Of a stretch of 64,000 nucleotides of DNA, positions 20,224 through 31,854 are shown piece after piece. A program made the translations under genes and the position numbers. This stretch comes from Zizania palustris (lineage: Eukaryota > Streptophyta > Magnoliopsida > Poales > Poaceae), in contig JAAALK010000289.1 of NCBI GenBank assembly GCA_019279435.1, forward strand, positions 27,024,603-27,088,602. The letters are read 5' to 3'. The notes beneath the pieces were generated by a model. That model made no database searches. It was given only the letters and a program-made list of their open reading frames with translations, and was not told the origin of the DNA. Within the stretch, counting starts at the first letter, position 1, and each line of letters begins with the position of its first letter.

Positions 20224-23200
20224 GCGAGAGGTCGAGGCTTGGAGGGCACGTGGATCATGGACTCCGGTTGTTCGCGCCACATGACCGGAGATGCAAATTG
20301 GTTCTCCAGCCTCACCACAACCAAGCAAAGGGAACATATCACCTTCGGAAACAATCAAAGGAGTAGAGTGAAAGGTAAAGGTGTGGTAAGAATTAATTCG
20401 AACTTCACTCTCAAAGATGTTGCTTTGGTTGAGAACCTGGGATACAATTTGCTGTCTGTATCTCAGTTGCTTGATGAGGGCTTCGAAGTGCGATTTCATC
20501 GTGATACTTCGCAAGTGCTCAATTCTGATGGCGTTGTGGTGTGTAAGATCTTTAGGGTTGGGAGAGTTTTTGGAGCTGATTTTTCAGAGTCATCTGGTTC
20601 TTCTCATTGTCTTGTTGCACATTCGACTTCTGAGCTTTGGAAGTGGCATAGGAGACTAGGGCATATGAGCTTTGAGTTGCTCGCTCGTCTGAGCGCCCTA
20701 GGCTTGATCCGAGGATTGCCCAAGCTCAAGTTTGAGAAGAATTTAGTTTGCGCTCCTTGTCGACATGGAAAAATGATTGTCGCTTCGCATTCGCCAGTCA
20801 CCACAGTGATGACTGAACAACCCGGAGAACTTCTCCATATGGACACTATAGGTCCTTCTCGGGTTAGTTCTTTAGGCGGCAAGTGGTATGTATTAGTTAT
20901 TGTCGACGATTTCTCTCGCTACTCTTGGGTCTTCTTTCTTGCCAGCAAGGATGAAGTGTTTTCACACTTTCGGAGCTTGGCTTTGAGATTGTTCACTGAA
21001 CTCCCTGGTGCATTAAAATTCATTCGAAGCGATAATGGCACCGAGTTCAAAAATAGTCTCTTTGTTGACTTTTGCATGGAGCATGGCATAGAACATCAAT
21101 TCTTTGCTCCGCGGGTTCCTCAACAGAACGGTGTTGTTGAGAGGAAAAACCGCACTTTGGTTGAGATGGCTAGGACGATGCTTGATGAGCATAGGACTCC
21201 TAGAAAATTCTGGGCTGAGGCCATGAACACTGCTTGTTACATCTCAAACCGAATCTTCTTGCGCTCAATTTTAAATTTGACATCTTATGAGCTGCGTTTT
21301 GGGAGACAACCCAAGGTTACTCATCTTCGAGTTTTTGGCTGTCGCTGCTTTATCCTAAAACGTGGTAACTTGGATAAATTTGAGTCGCGATCTTCTGACG
21401 GGATCTTTTTGGGTTATACTACTCATGGTCATTCTTATCGTGTTTATAACTTGGAAACTAACAGTCATCGAGTCATGTGATGTGACTTTTGATGAATCAA
21501 CCCCCTCTGTTAGTTCTGCTCTTGAACAGGCAAATGAACACGACATAGAACAGACCTTATTCGAAGACGAAGATCCCGGAGAATTCGAGGATGAACCCCT
21601 ACTACCCTCGACATTGACCCCCGAAGCTGACCCCGCTTCAACTACTTCGGCACGAGGTCCCGAAGCAACTACCTCAACATCGGTCATCTTGGACCACTCC
21701 AACGCACAAGCTGAGGGGGAGACTGCATCCCGCCGCGAGGCTCCACACCATGTTCAAAGGATGCACCCTCCCGAGCAGATCATTGGTGAGCTTGATCAAA
21801 GGGTAACACGTTCTCATGCCCATTTCACTAATGCTACTTTTGTTGCTTCTTTCGAGCCTTTAGATGTTAGTCATGCACTTTCTGATTCTAGTTGGATCAA
21901 TGCCATGCATGAGGAACTTGAAAATTTTGAGAGAAACCAAGTCTGGACTTTAGTTGATCCTCCACCAAATGTTCATTTCATTGGAACAAAATGGATTTTC
22001 AAAAACAAACAGGGGGAGGATGGGACTATAGTTAGAAACAAGGCTAGACTTGTAGCTCAGGGCTTTTCTCAACTAGAAGGGATTGATTTTACTGAAACTT
22101 TTGCACATGTTGCTCGCCTTGAGGCCATTAGGATTTTGCTTGCCTTTGCGACATCCCGGGGATTCAAACTCTCTCAAATGGATGTCAAAAGTGCTTTTCT
22201 TAATGGCTTCATAGGTGAAGATGTTTATGTAAAACAACCCCCTGGTTTTGAAAATCCCAAGTACCCACATAAAGTCCTTAAACTTCATAACGCTCTTTAT
22301 GGACTCAAGCAGGCCCCTCGGGCTTGGTATGATAGACTTAAGTCTTTTCTGCTTGAGCGAGGGTATTTGATGGGCTCTGTTGATAAAACTTTGTTTACTC
22401 TCAAGCATGGCAAAGATTTCCTCCTAGTACAGATTTATGTGGATGATATCATCTTTGGTGGCTCTTCTCATGCTTTGGTTGCCGAGTTTGCAGATACCAT
22501 GAGCAGAGAATTTGAAATGTCGATGATGGGTGAACTCACCTTTTTCCTTGGTTTGCAAATCAAGCAAAGCAAACAAGGTACTTTTGTCCACCAGACAAAG
22601 TACACCAAGGAACTGCTCAAGAAGTTTGACATGTCCGATGCGAAGCCCCTCGCCACTCCAATGGCTACATCTGTAGCATTGGACCCTGACGAAGATGGAG
22701 AAGCCGTAGATCAGAAGGAGTTCCGGAGCATGATCGGCTCCCTCCTCTACTTGACTGCCACGAGGCCGGACATACACTTCGCAGTGTGTCTATGCGCTCG
22801 TTTTCAGGCTTCACCACGAGCTTCACACCGCCAAGCGGTTAAGCGCATTCTAAGGTATCTCAAACACACCCTTGAATTTGGCATATGGTATTCAGCATCT
22901 TCATCTTTATGTCTTCGAGGTTATTCTGATGCGGACTTTGCTGGGTGTAGAATTGATAGGAAGAGTACCTCTGGTACTTGTCATTTTCTGGGTACTTCTC
23001 TGGTTTGCTGGTCTTCCCGCAAACAGTCTAGTGTTGCACAATCAACGGCTGAGGCCGAATATGTTGCTGCAGCTAGCTGTTGCTCTCAGATTTTGTGGAT
23101 GGTTTCCACTTTGCGGGATTTCGGGTTAGATTATAAGAGTGTTCCACTTTTCTGTGATAACACTAGTGCTATTTGTATTGCAAACAACCCGGTTCAGCAC

Positions 23201-23389
23201 TCCAGAACCAAACACATTGATGTACGGTATCATTTTCTCAGAGATCACAATGAGAAGGGTGATATTGAACTTCAATATGTTGATACCCAACACCAGCTTG
23301 CCGATATTTTTACAAAACCCCTCGATGCTTCTCGATTTGCTTACTTGCGTGGGGAACTTGGTATTTGTCATCCCTACGGCATTTTGTGA
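20224..23389 (+). pseudogene. pol: pol of copia B (PR-INT-RT-RH) with one frameshift
   Basis: Same frame as gag, directly after the TAG at 20221. Protease WIMDSGCSRHMTG (Asp codon 20260). Integrase core D, D, E at codons 20842, 21031 and 21139. The frame ends at 21480 because of a one-base shift at about 21455-21475, in the stretch after the integrase. The next frame is open from before 21480 to 23389: acidic linker, RT with YVDD at 22436, RNase H with DADFAG, AEAEYVA and FCDNTSA, ending in a C-terminal block like that of A. Apart from the shift the pol appears intact, in keeping with recent insertion. Confidence 0.88.
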
Positions 23390-24267
23390 GGGGGAGCTGA
23401 TTTTAATTGTCTTGCATATGCTCATTATGTGTGGAATTGCACTTACATCTTTTGCTATTATATGCCTGCTTTTAATTCAAAGAAATCATGACAGCTCAGC
23501 TCTATGAAATATGTCTGGAACATTGGTTGTGCATGATGTTTTATTTTCTAAAATCAAAACTTGCTCACCGCACAATCTTGTATCTAGCTTGTTTAGGCTG
23601 GACTGCTTTTAGCTATCTTTTATCTACTTGACAGCAAGACACTGTTCTTTGGATGCTAAAAGCTGCAACTTGAAAAATTGTGTTCTTCTTCATGGATATT
23701 CATCAAAATATTTCATTCATCTGAATCAAAATCAAAAATCCATGATTTGCCTGGTTTAAATGAAAAGATCCAGGAGGGTTTGTTTGTCGCACTACTCTAT
23801 TCTAGACTGCTTACCATTGCACTTTGGTCTGAACTGGGATAGTGTAGTGTATGCCAAAATCACCGCCTTAAGCTTCAGATGGCTTTCATGCCTAGGCTTG
23901 GCTTGATTGGAAAGTATAAGGTGGACAAACAAATAACCCCTGGCAGTAAGAAAAAGAACAACAAAATTAATTGATCATCAAGTTTGCTTTCACAGCTCCT
24001 TTTGAACAAGACTTGTCTGTCTAGGGTAGAATTTGTTAGCTTTGCGCAGTCCTTGCCTTCTCTTGGCTAGCTGCTATGATTAAGTGGTGATGCTTTTCCT
24101 TCAAAATGACAAAATCACATGCCATCATCTTGTTTCTCAGATTGTTAAATTGAGCTGAGCACATGATCATTTGTGTTAATTTTGGCATATTTTTGCATTA
24201 TATGTCTTTGCAAGTCTATTCATTTCGAAGATTTGCATCTTTTACATGCTCCTTGATGCTTGCATTG
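23390..24267 (+). other. 3' UTR of copia B, no recognisable gene
   Basis: AT-rich sequence between the pol stop and the purine-tract region. Short ORFs only; no envelope-like frame was found, though some Sireviruses carry one at this place. Confidence 0.7.
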
Positions 24268-24572
24268 CCAAAGGGGGAGAAATTCCGGAGAGATTTGCTA
24301 TGTTCTCTGCCGCAAGAAGGCATAATTTCGAAAAAGGGGAGAAATTTTTGACATAAAGGGGGAGAAAAAATTTGCTCAACTCAGGGGGAGTTCTTTTCAA
24401 GGGGAGTTTTGCCAAAGGGGATTTTACTCTTTTACAAAGGGGGAGAAAAATTCATTTATCAAGTGACATGCTTTGGCTCTTTTCTGAGTTTTTATGGTCA
24501 CTTGTGTGCTGAAAGTTTTTAAATTTTCTTGAACTCGGATTTGGTTGTCAATGCACTCATCAAGGGGGAGAT
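24268..24572 (+). repeat. Polypurine tract array upstream of the B 3' LTR
   Basis: Eight purine-rich G blocks: AAAGGGGGAGAAA-like at about 24270, 24331, 24355 and 24436; CAGGGGGAG at 24382; AAGGGGAG at 24399; AAAGGGG at 24414; and the final CAAGGGGGAGAT at 24561-24572 touching the LTR. The last is the likely plus-strand primer. Multiplied tracts of this kind are, to my knowledge, a feature of Sireviruses. Confidence 0.88.
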
Positions 24573-26549
24573 TGAGAAACCAATGGTGGTTTCGGTGTTG
24601 TGATGAGTGATTGACAGACTTTTACCCTCTGTTCGAAGGGTACCTCCGAAGGGGCTTCGGAGGTGGTACCTCTGAAGGGTGTTCGGAGGTGGTTCACCGA
24701 AGTGTGTTCGGTGTTTGCTTGCTGCAGCTGTGCAGCGGAGTGTGTCTGTCGGAGGGGTCCGGCAGTACACGATGACTGGGTTCGTACCGATGGCTTCGGT
24801 ACTTTGGGCGGTACACCGGAGTGTGTACCGAAGGTTGCTAACCCGGAGAGGTCTCCGGAGTACTGGATACACTTGTTTGCTTGTATGTGGTGCGCAGGGA
24901 CTTCGGAGGCGACGGACAAGGTTCGAGCCAGGTGAACCTGGGTCAAGCGGGAGGCTTGATGCCAGGGGAGCGGGGAGCTCCGTCACGGTGGCTGCGAAGG
25001 TGGTCCGGGTCGGTCCTCGGGTCGAGGCGTGCCAGGTGAAGGCAGAGAGTGCGGAGCGTGGCTCCGGCTGAAGGTACTCCAAGACAAAGTCCTCGGAGGC
25101 GAGGCACTTCGAAGGTACTCCGGATGGAGTGACTTCGGAGTCGGATGGAACAAGTCCTCTGCGGAGGCAAGTTGTTCGAAGTGTGCTCCGGAGGGAGACA
25201 CTCGAAGGTGCCCGACGAAGGTCTCAGAAGTCGAGGCGCATCGAAGGCATGGTCCGGGTGAGGCTCGTCGAGGAGTGTGCTCGGGAAGAGGCACTGCGAC
25301 GAAGTGCTCATGGAATGCTTCATGCGGAGGCCTTGGACGAAGGAGGGACTTCGAAGGGTGGTACTCCGAAGGTGGGGCTTCGGAGTGAGGATGACTTGTG
25401 GTGCTTCGGCCATGCAAGGCTTCGGTACACGGACGGACGGTGTTCGAGCTGGGAGTAGCTGCGAAGCCGTGGTGATCCACTTCGGAGGTGGTGGTGAGAA
25501 GGCCCAAGGGCTTTGACGGCTTCGGATCAAAACCGTCACTGTATCGAAGGACTTCTTCGGCGGAGCGAAGGCCAACTGGCTGCAGGCTTCTCGCCGAAGC
25601 TACCGCACCCTCCGGTGCGAAGGGAGGTTCCAGAAGTCAACACTGTAAAGGCTGACACTGTCTGTTCTGAAAAAGGCTGACACTGTCCCCTCTGCAGCTG
25701 ACAGAGAAGCCTCCAGAATAAAGGTGGACTACCTTTTGTACCCCTTAGTTCTGTAGAGACAAAATGAATGTAAACCCTAGGGGTAGCGTAGTCAATTCCT
25801 TTGGATGAACTGTGGGCTATAAATATGGGGGCTCGGTAGGTAACATTTAACACTTTGAGCATTTACTGTTGACCTCCTGTACACACAGACCTCGCTGGTT
25901 TTCATCCAGAGTTCAATATATTTTGTGTTCCTTGTTCAAGCGGCGAAGCCCTGCTTCTCTGTGCTTTTGCTTGAGCTCGCTTTACATACCTCGCTAGTCT
26001 TAGTGCACCGAAGCTTGTTTAGGCGAAGGGTGTTTTTCTCGCGAAGTGTGTTTTACAGTGTGCTGTCGCTCTGTGTAACACGAGGCAAGACCTCGCTGCT
26101 TACTAGCGAAGCCCTGTTCATTTCCCGTAGTGCTTCTTGTGTCGAAGCCCTTAGCGTAGTCCGTTTTGTGTGTGTGTAGACCTTCGCATACGAAGCCCAG
26201 CACCAATTGCTGTCGCCAAGTACTTGGTCGAAGTCCTCAGAGGGCTGTCCACTCTTGCGAAGGGTGAAGTGCGAAGCCTGCTCGAAGCACCTCGTGTGCG
26301 GAGCCTGCACTGACTTAGCAGAGTAGATTTTCGAGGGTTGTTCGTGGAGCGAAGTCTTCTTGGCTTCGAACTTTTGCTCCTGCTAAGCCTGTGTTCGGAG
26401 CTGTCGAAGTACCTCCGAACCAGACCTTCGAAGGCAGTGTTCGAAGCCTGTTCCGCAGAAGACAGAACAGAACCGAAGGCTAAGTTTTTAGCCCGAAATT
26501 TTAAAAGCTCCCATTCACCCCCCCTCTGGTCGCCGTTTCCGGTCCAACA
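24573..26549 (+). repeat. 3' LTR of copia B (1977 bp)
   Basis: TGAGAAACCA to GGTCCAACA, followed by GGACC. It holds the 27 bp missing from the 5' LTR (25071-25097). TATA box at 25818. It contains long ORFs on both strands, for example about 210 codons on the minus strand near 24943-25575. The same frames occur in the other LTR and arise from CG-rich repeats, so I do not treat them as genes. Confidence 0.95.
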
Positions 26550-26554
26550 GGACC
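26550..26554 (+). repeat. Right target-site duplication of copia B
   Basis: GGACC, matching 15741-15745. Removing B and one copy leaves C's integrase reading frame uninterrupted at this point. Confidence 0.95.
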
Positions 26555-26971
26555 ACTCAAACGAGGTCCACGGGTTTCACTCCATTTAGACTATTATTTG
26601 GAGATGAAGCTATGACACCAACAGAGCTCAAAGGAAGATCACTTCGCAGCACCAAACCAGAAATAGAAGGAGAAAGACAAGCTTCGCTGGATTTAACAGA
26701 GGAGACAAGACTTCGAGCTGTGGAAAATTTGTCAAAGTATCAGCAGCAGACGAAGGCTTGGTTTGACCCGAAGGTCAAGATTAATGAACTTAGGCCAGGT
26801 CATCTTGTTTTGCGAAGTATCATAGCACCAGGAAAATTAGGAAATAAATGGGAAGGTCCATACTTAATTGTTCGCTTAGGACGTCCTGGTTCTTTTAAAT
26901 TAGCTAATTTGGAAGGTGAAGAGTTAGCGCATACATGGCATGTGGAGCACCTAAAGCGATACTTCACATAA
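26555..26971 (+). pseudogene. int: Integrase C-terminal part of gypsy C
   Basis: Continues the frame interrupted at 15745 (compare F from 58275). It contains blocks like TGFTPFRLLFGDEAM, a Glu/Arg-rich linker, and the C-terminal domain with LRPGHLVLRS, GKLGNKWEGPYLIV and HLKRYF before the TAA at 26969. As in F, the integrase is the last sense-strand domain. Confidence 0.88.
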
Positions 26972-27177
26972 GGGCTCCTTGTAATCATTTGTAAACACTT
27001 TTCGAATTAATAAAGCATATGGTTCACATAATGCCTACCCCTCATAAACTTCCCACTTCTGAGTGGACGCACTGGAATAGCGGAGTTGACCGAGAGGGAA
27101 GTGTCATTAATTCGAATCATATTTTCGGACTTCGGACCACTGGTCCGAAGTTTCCGAGGTGGGGGGCTGACATAATC

Positions 27178-27413
27178 CGGAGTCCAAGCCACCGGCTTGA
27201 AGACATCTGTAAAAGAGCCCGAGACCACAGAATGTGGAGTCCAAGCCAACGGCTGGAAGACATCCATAAAAAGAGTCCAAGGAGACCAAATGATGCGGAG
27301 TCCAAGCCACCGACTTGTAGGCATCCGTAAAAAGAGTCCAAAGAGACCACTGCGAACTCCAAACCATTGGTTTGACAGAATTCGCAAAAAGAGCTGAAGG
27401 AGGCCAAAAGAAA
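27178..27413 (+). repeat. Tandem repeat in the 3' region of gypsy C (four units)
   Basis: Units starting CGGAGTCCAAGCCA-like at 27178, 27235, 27296 and 27353, spaced 57, 61 and 57 bp, the last unit 61 bp long. F has five units of the same family at the same place. No sense ORF uses them. The flanks (26972-27177, with AATAAAG near 27008; 27414-27760) contain nothing else I can identify. Confidence 0.9.
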
Positions 27414-27760
27414 ACAGAGTTTGAGCCAGGAGCTTCAAATGTCTGTTAAGAAAATCCAAAGTGACAAATCATGTAGGACACTAAAGTGTCCAGAAAGTTG
27501 TCCAAAGTGATTTCTTTCAAAAAACAAAAGGTACTAAGTTACCAATCTTCAGACTACAAATAGTCGAAGACACTTTATAAGATTCTGATCAATATTTAAA
27601 TTGTTGAGGGGCTCCGAAACCCCAAAATTGTACTCCTAAGTTTTTCTTTGCGTCTAACCATCTTTGAATACAGTTCGAAGTTGCTTACGCTCAAAGAGGG
27701 GCTAGTAAATAGGGAGACAATTTTAAATCGATATTTATTATTTGAGCAAATATGATTACA

Positions 27761-30700
27761 TCATGAAAAATTGGTATCTATACCAAGAAGGAATTGAAGA
27801 CCTCTTCGATCTCTAGAGCTAGGGTTGGAACGACTAGTTCTAGAGCCGGGAGTTTTAACAACTTTGCGTTTAACTCTCTTGCCTCCCTTCGAAGCTCTAA
27901 AGTCTTTTTGTTCTTGTTGAAGCTCGGCCAAAGTTCGAAGCCGTTCCGGGCTCCTTTCCCAGCTTCCAAGTTCTTTAGGCTTTTTACCTTGAGCTTCATC
28001 TTCGTCTTCGGACCACACAATGTCTTCAGAAGATGAAGTTTCCAAGTTAACTTCTTTTTCTTCCTCTTTAATAGAAGACAATATGTCTTTACTTACTTTG
28101 GACGTAATCGTTCCGGAGCTATCCCGAGGAACTAAAAATCGAGGGCCCTTGTGAAGTTTTAAGATATCGAAGGTAGCCCATAATAAGCGGAGTTCGTCGT
28201 TAACGTCTAACACTTCGACATCTTCCATATGAGGCAAAGCCTAAAAACATGATAAGCAAATCTTCATTCATAAATGTACAAAAGTGTAATGCTTTACATA
28301 GTCAAAGATCCTAAGATAATTCTAAACCTGCGGGTTTGGCGGAGGTTGGCTGCTCGAAGCTTGGGACCGAGCTTGCTTCTGGCGTTGCCCTTCGTTAATC
28401 CAAGCCTTGATCGCAGAGCGACCTTCGGCTCTCCATGAAGTTTGAAAGGCTTGCCAAGCAGCGGCCACACCTTCGGAAGGAGTAAGGAGCCGGTTGTCGT
28501 CAAAGGTAATGGGAGCCGTCCCTGCGCTCGGAGTTATCGATTGGCCCAAATCTTCGTAGTAACAAAGTATGCTGATAGCAGCCACTTGTCCGGAGATTTC
28601 TCCGTACCGAATGCCTGCTCTCTTCATTTGCTTCGCTGCTCCTTGGATCCTCTTCAACCGTCGCAGCAGGGAGATGTTGTCATCTGAAGGAAGCGTTCCA
28701 GTAGTACCGAAGTACTCCAGAACGCCTTGCAGTTGGTCCATGACCTCCGCAGCTACCTTTTCCGACTTCAGCTTGTCTTCAACTAAGGCATCCTTCGCCA
28801 AAGTCAATTCTCTTACCACTCCAGAGAGCCTAGCTGCCTCCGTAGCTAAAGAATTTTTCTGGTTGAGTAGCTGGCTAGCTTCTTCAGCAGTCTTGGCTTT
28901 TTCTTCTTGGAGCCTGACAAGCTCAGCTCCCGCCGTAGCATGCTCCGCCCGCATCTTTTCAATCTCCGCTCGAAGCACAATTTGTTCTGCTTCGAGCTCT
29001 TTATTCGCAGCCTCCAAGCTTTGTCTAGCCCTGCGCTCCGTTGAAACCATATTGTCCAAGTGGGCCACCCGACCTTCGGAGATAGTAAGATTTCGCTGAA
29101 GAGTTGTATTTTCCTCTCGAAGGCGAAGGCTTCCACGTTCATTTGAGATGTTCACAGCTCGGGCCAAGACTGTTTGCTGTGAAGAGAAAAAACAAAGGTG
29201 AGAAATTATTTGTATATAAGTTTGATGTTGTTTTGCAGATACTTGGTACCTGGTATGCAGCACGCTCCATGGCAGCATTAAGATCCGAGCTCTCCGCCTC
29301 GCTAAAGATGGCCACCAATTCCGTCTCCCCGACTTCGCGACTAGCTCGATCCAAAGGCTCGAGCAAAGTCTGAAGTCCAGTTCTTCGCTCCAAGAAAGGA
29401 GCTAGAAGAGGGAGCATGCTCAAGGCTCGCTGGTCATCTTCGTTTGGTGAAGGCCCAGAGCGCTGAGCTGTATTTTTTGGAGCTCCGGCAGACTGGCCCC
29501 CCTCCGTAGATTGGCTTTCGTCTGTTGACTTAGACAGAGTTGATCCCGAGCTCGAAGCAGGGAGGTGGTCCATCTTGCCTTTGCCTTTTCCAGGTCCCAT
29601 TTGAGTGGCTCCTGGAATTGGCTCCGAAGTTGTCGGAGGTCCAGGAATTATATCTTTGGGACGGACCTCTTCAACGGGAGTGGATCCTGTTAAAACAAAG
29701 GTATTATACATTGTATAATTTCACAAGAAAAAAGAACAAAAGAATTATGTGAAGGTTACCTTCGACGTTTTGGCGACGGGTGAGCATTGGGCTGCTTGGC
29801 AGGTGGAAGGCTACTCCAAAGTCTTCGTCGGAGTCAACAGTTAAATCTTCGACTGTTGGAGCATCTTCGGGAGCAGCCGTTGTTACTTCACTCGGAATCG
29901 AAGCTGCAGCAACTTCGACTTCGCTTTCGTCCACAGGGGCTCCCTCTTGTGGTAAATTTTCTTGAGCAGCCGGAGTCCTCACATGCTCAAGGTTCTCTTG
30001 AGACTCCGGCAAGCTTCCAGCTTCATCATTATGTACATCTCTTTGGGCTGCATCTTCGTTAATCAGGCCAACAAGCATCTTACCTTCATCCTCCAAGGAA
30101 TCGGAGATTGAAGCTCTTGGGCTTGAAGGTGCAGGGGCTCTTGGCTTTCGAGCTACCTTCTTTAGCGGAGTCTTGGCAGAGCTCGAGGCTCCGACTTCAG
30201 CTTTTCTTTTTTTGGGCCCTTTCTCCGAAGGCACCCAATCCAGAAGAGGGGGCGGAACAACTTCGAGTAGCCCCCATACTCGGTTGGACCGTTCCTATGT
30301 ACCAACCGGCTTAACTCTCCATTCTTTCTTGGTCGGAGTTGGGATGCCCAGGATCTTCTCCGAAGCTCACACAATTTGCTCCGAAGTTATAGGGGCTGAA
30401 GAGGCTGAAAAATGAGTTAAGTTGGTTATTCCTTCGAATAAATATATATGATATATGTTGTTTTCGAAGTTACCTGCAGGGCTCGAAGTCGAAGAAATTT
30501 TGCGAAGACCACCCTCCGAATCTTCCTCAAAGGTGATCGGCCAGTTGGCCATCAAAGGAGGGATTTGAAGCCCGAGGAATTCTTCGGCTAAGTCCCGCAT
30601 ACTCAGGCGGCGACTGATTTTTTGGAGCAGACTGAGGCGAGTTTCGAGCTGGCCCGGATCCGGGTGCACAAGGGCTTCCTTTCGGAAGTTGATATCTTGC

Positions 30701-31413
30701 AAGGGTCCAGCTAGGCGACTACTCGCCCCAACTTCGGCATAAAACCATTTCAGGATCCAGTCTGTATACCATCTGGCATTGATAGCCTTGGCAGGAAATC
30801 GGAGAGCATACTCGTCCCGAAGCCTGAAGTTGATGCTTCCGAAGGCCACCACCATCTTCTCACCTCCAGGGCCTACGAAGGTCTTCGGTTGGCACGAAGC
30901 TCTGTGCAGTGCTGCGAAGATCTCCGCCCTTCCTTCACAACCTTCGGATCGCAACGCCCATTCGAAGATAACAAGATGTGCTACCGCATTCGGAGAGAGT
31001 TGGGGGAGAGTGACATGGAACAAATCCAATACCTCTGCCAAGAAGTCGACTACCGGAAGCCCTAAGCCAGCTTCGAAGAAGGCTTCGAAAACAACAACTT
31101 CTCTGGGTCTTGGTGACGGAATGATCTCCTTCCCAGGTTTGCAAATCATGACCCCAGAACTGATTTTTCCTTCTACTGCGACCGCAAGCGATTCCCTTTT
31201 GCAGGTTGAAGGCCCCAATTGAAATGACTGATCCATGTACTTCGTTGATGCTGGAAAAAGGTTTTGAGGGCCAAGATTTTGGGGATTTCTCCCCGCAGCC
31301 GCCATTGTTGCCATTGCTGGTGTCGGAGTCATCGCCACTAATGTTGCTGCCGCAGCCTGCTACCGGGCCAAGGTTGAAGTTGCTCTAGGACCCTTGAAAC
31401 TAGTTTTCGCCAT
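27761..31413 (-). pseudogene. Five-exon antisense gene of gypsy C
   Basis: Predicted exons on the minus strand: 31413-30474, 30404-29760, 29686-29250, 29176-28328, 28240-27761, giving 1117 codons including the stop. All four introns (69, 73, 73 and 87 bp) begin GT and end AG, and phases match. Exon 1 resembles the family listed as putative gypsy-type transposon (Transposase_28), for example VVFEAFFEAGLGLP and IFEWALRxEGCEGRAEIF; the family name is from memory. Exon 2 is Ser/Pro/acidic with a KGPKKRKAE basic motif (possible nuclear signal). Exon 4 is Ala/Glu/Leu-rich, likely coiled coil. Exon 5 is acidic then basic. Nonsense codons: TAG 31362-31360, TGA and TAG in exon 2 (near 30368 and 30297). 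It lies between integrase and 3' LTR. Extra antisense ORFs at this place are known in Tat-lineage elements such as Grande. Function unknown. Confidence 0.75.
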
Positions 31414-31854
31414 GGGATCTCACGAATTGCTTCAAAGGAAAAATGGAGGCTAGGGCTTGATTGATGGTTTGTTTGCAAGAAAGCGGTGGAAAGGTACTCG
31501 AGAAGGGTCTAGGCCTTCTATTTATAGCCCAGACCATGATTTCTTACCGTTTGCATCTGCCGTTTCGCATTCTTAACCGTTACTTTGCTCCGGAATGAGC
31601 GCATCACGTAACTTCCGTTAGAAGAAAGAAGCCAACGGCTATTTCTTCCACCTCTAAGAAGACTTTCGGACTTCTCGAGTTAGTTCTAAGATGGTTCGAA
31701 TGTAATTTTCATAGAAACTGATTCGAAGTTTTATATCTCCATGCATTTCGGAGATGGATTAAAATCTGCTAACCCCTACGCATGATTATTTTTCTTGTGT
31801 ATACTGCTCTCCTAACTTTACAGATTTAGCGGAGAAGCGTATTCGAGGGGCTAC
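31414..31854. other. Antisense 5' region and sense polypurine tract of gypsy C
   Basis: No ORF. It holds the TATA box of the antisense gene (31518-31527). At the right edge, GCGTATTCGAGGGGCTAC (31837-31854) just before the LTR is the likely polypurine tract; F has the same sequence before its 3' LTR. Confidence 0.65.
31518..31527 (-). promoter_or_regulatory. TATA box of the antisense gene in C
   Basis: Minus strand CTATAAATAG, 105 bases upstream of the antisense ATG at 31413. The same box lies 122 bases upstream of the ATG in F. This suggests the antisense gene has its own promoter and is not only a by-product of the sense transcript. Confidence 0.7.

Larger units (their letters stand above)
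15746..26549 (+). mobile_element. Sirevirus-type copia B, structurally complete (10,804 bp)
   Basis: It has two LTRs (1950 and 1977 bp), target duplications GGACC on both sides, a tRNA-Met PBS, gag, pol in copia order, a 1.2-kb 3' UTR with multiple polypurine tracts, and a final PPT adjacent to the 3' LTR. By eye the LTRs differ by one 27-bp indel and roughly a dozen substitutions, so the insertion is recent. Coding defects (one gag nonsense, one pol frameshift) suggest it cannot now move by itself. Confidence 0.95.

Noticed and set aside
23390..24267. Envelope-like ORF between pol and 3' LTR of B
   Set aside because: Only short ORFs without a signal peptide or membrane segment; no long frame on the plus strand.
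24943..25575. Long ORF of about 210 codons on the minus strand, with similar ones at 15668-16653 and 6436-6934
   Set aside because: They lie inside LTRs, occur on both strands and in several frames at once, and come from CG-rich CTTCGGAGG repeats; no domain or start context supports them.
27178..27413. CRISPR-like array
   Set aside because: The repeats are contiguous 57-61-bp tandem units without unique spacers, inside a plant retroelement.
27761..31413. The antisense gene as a captured host gene
   Set aside because: It is found at the same place in both C and F, between integrase and 3' LTR, with the same introns, so it belongs to the element family in this window.
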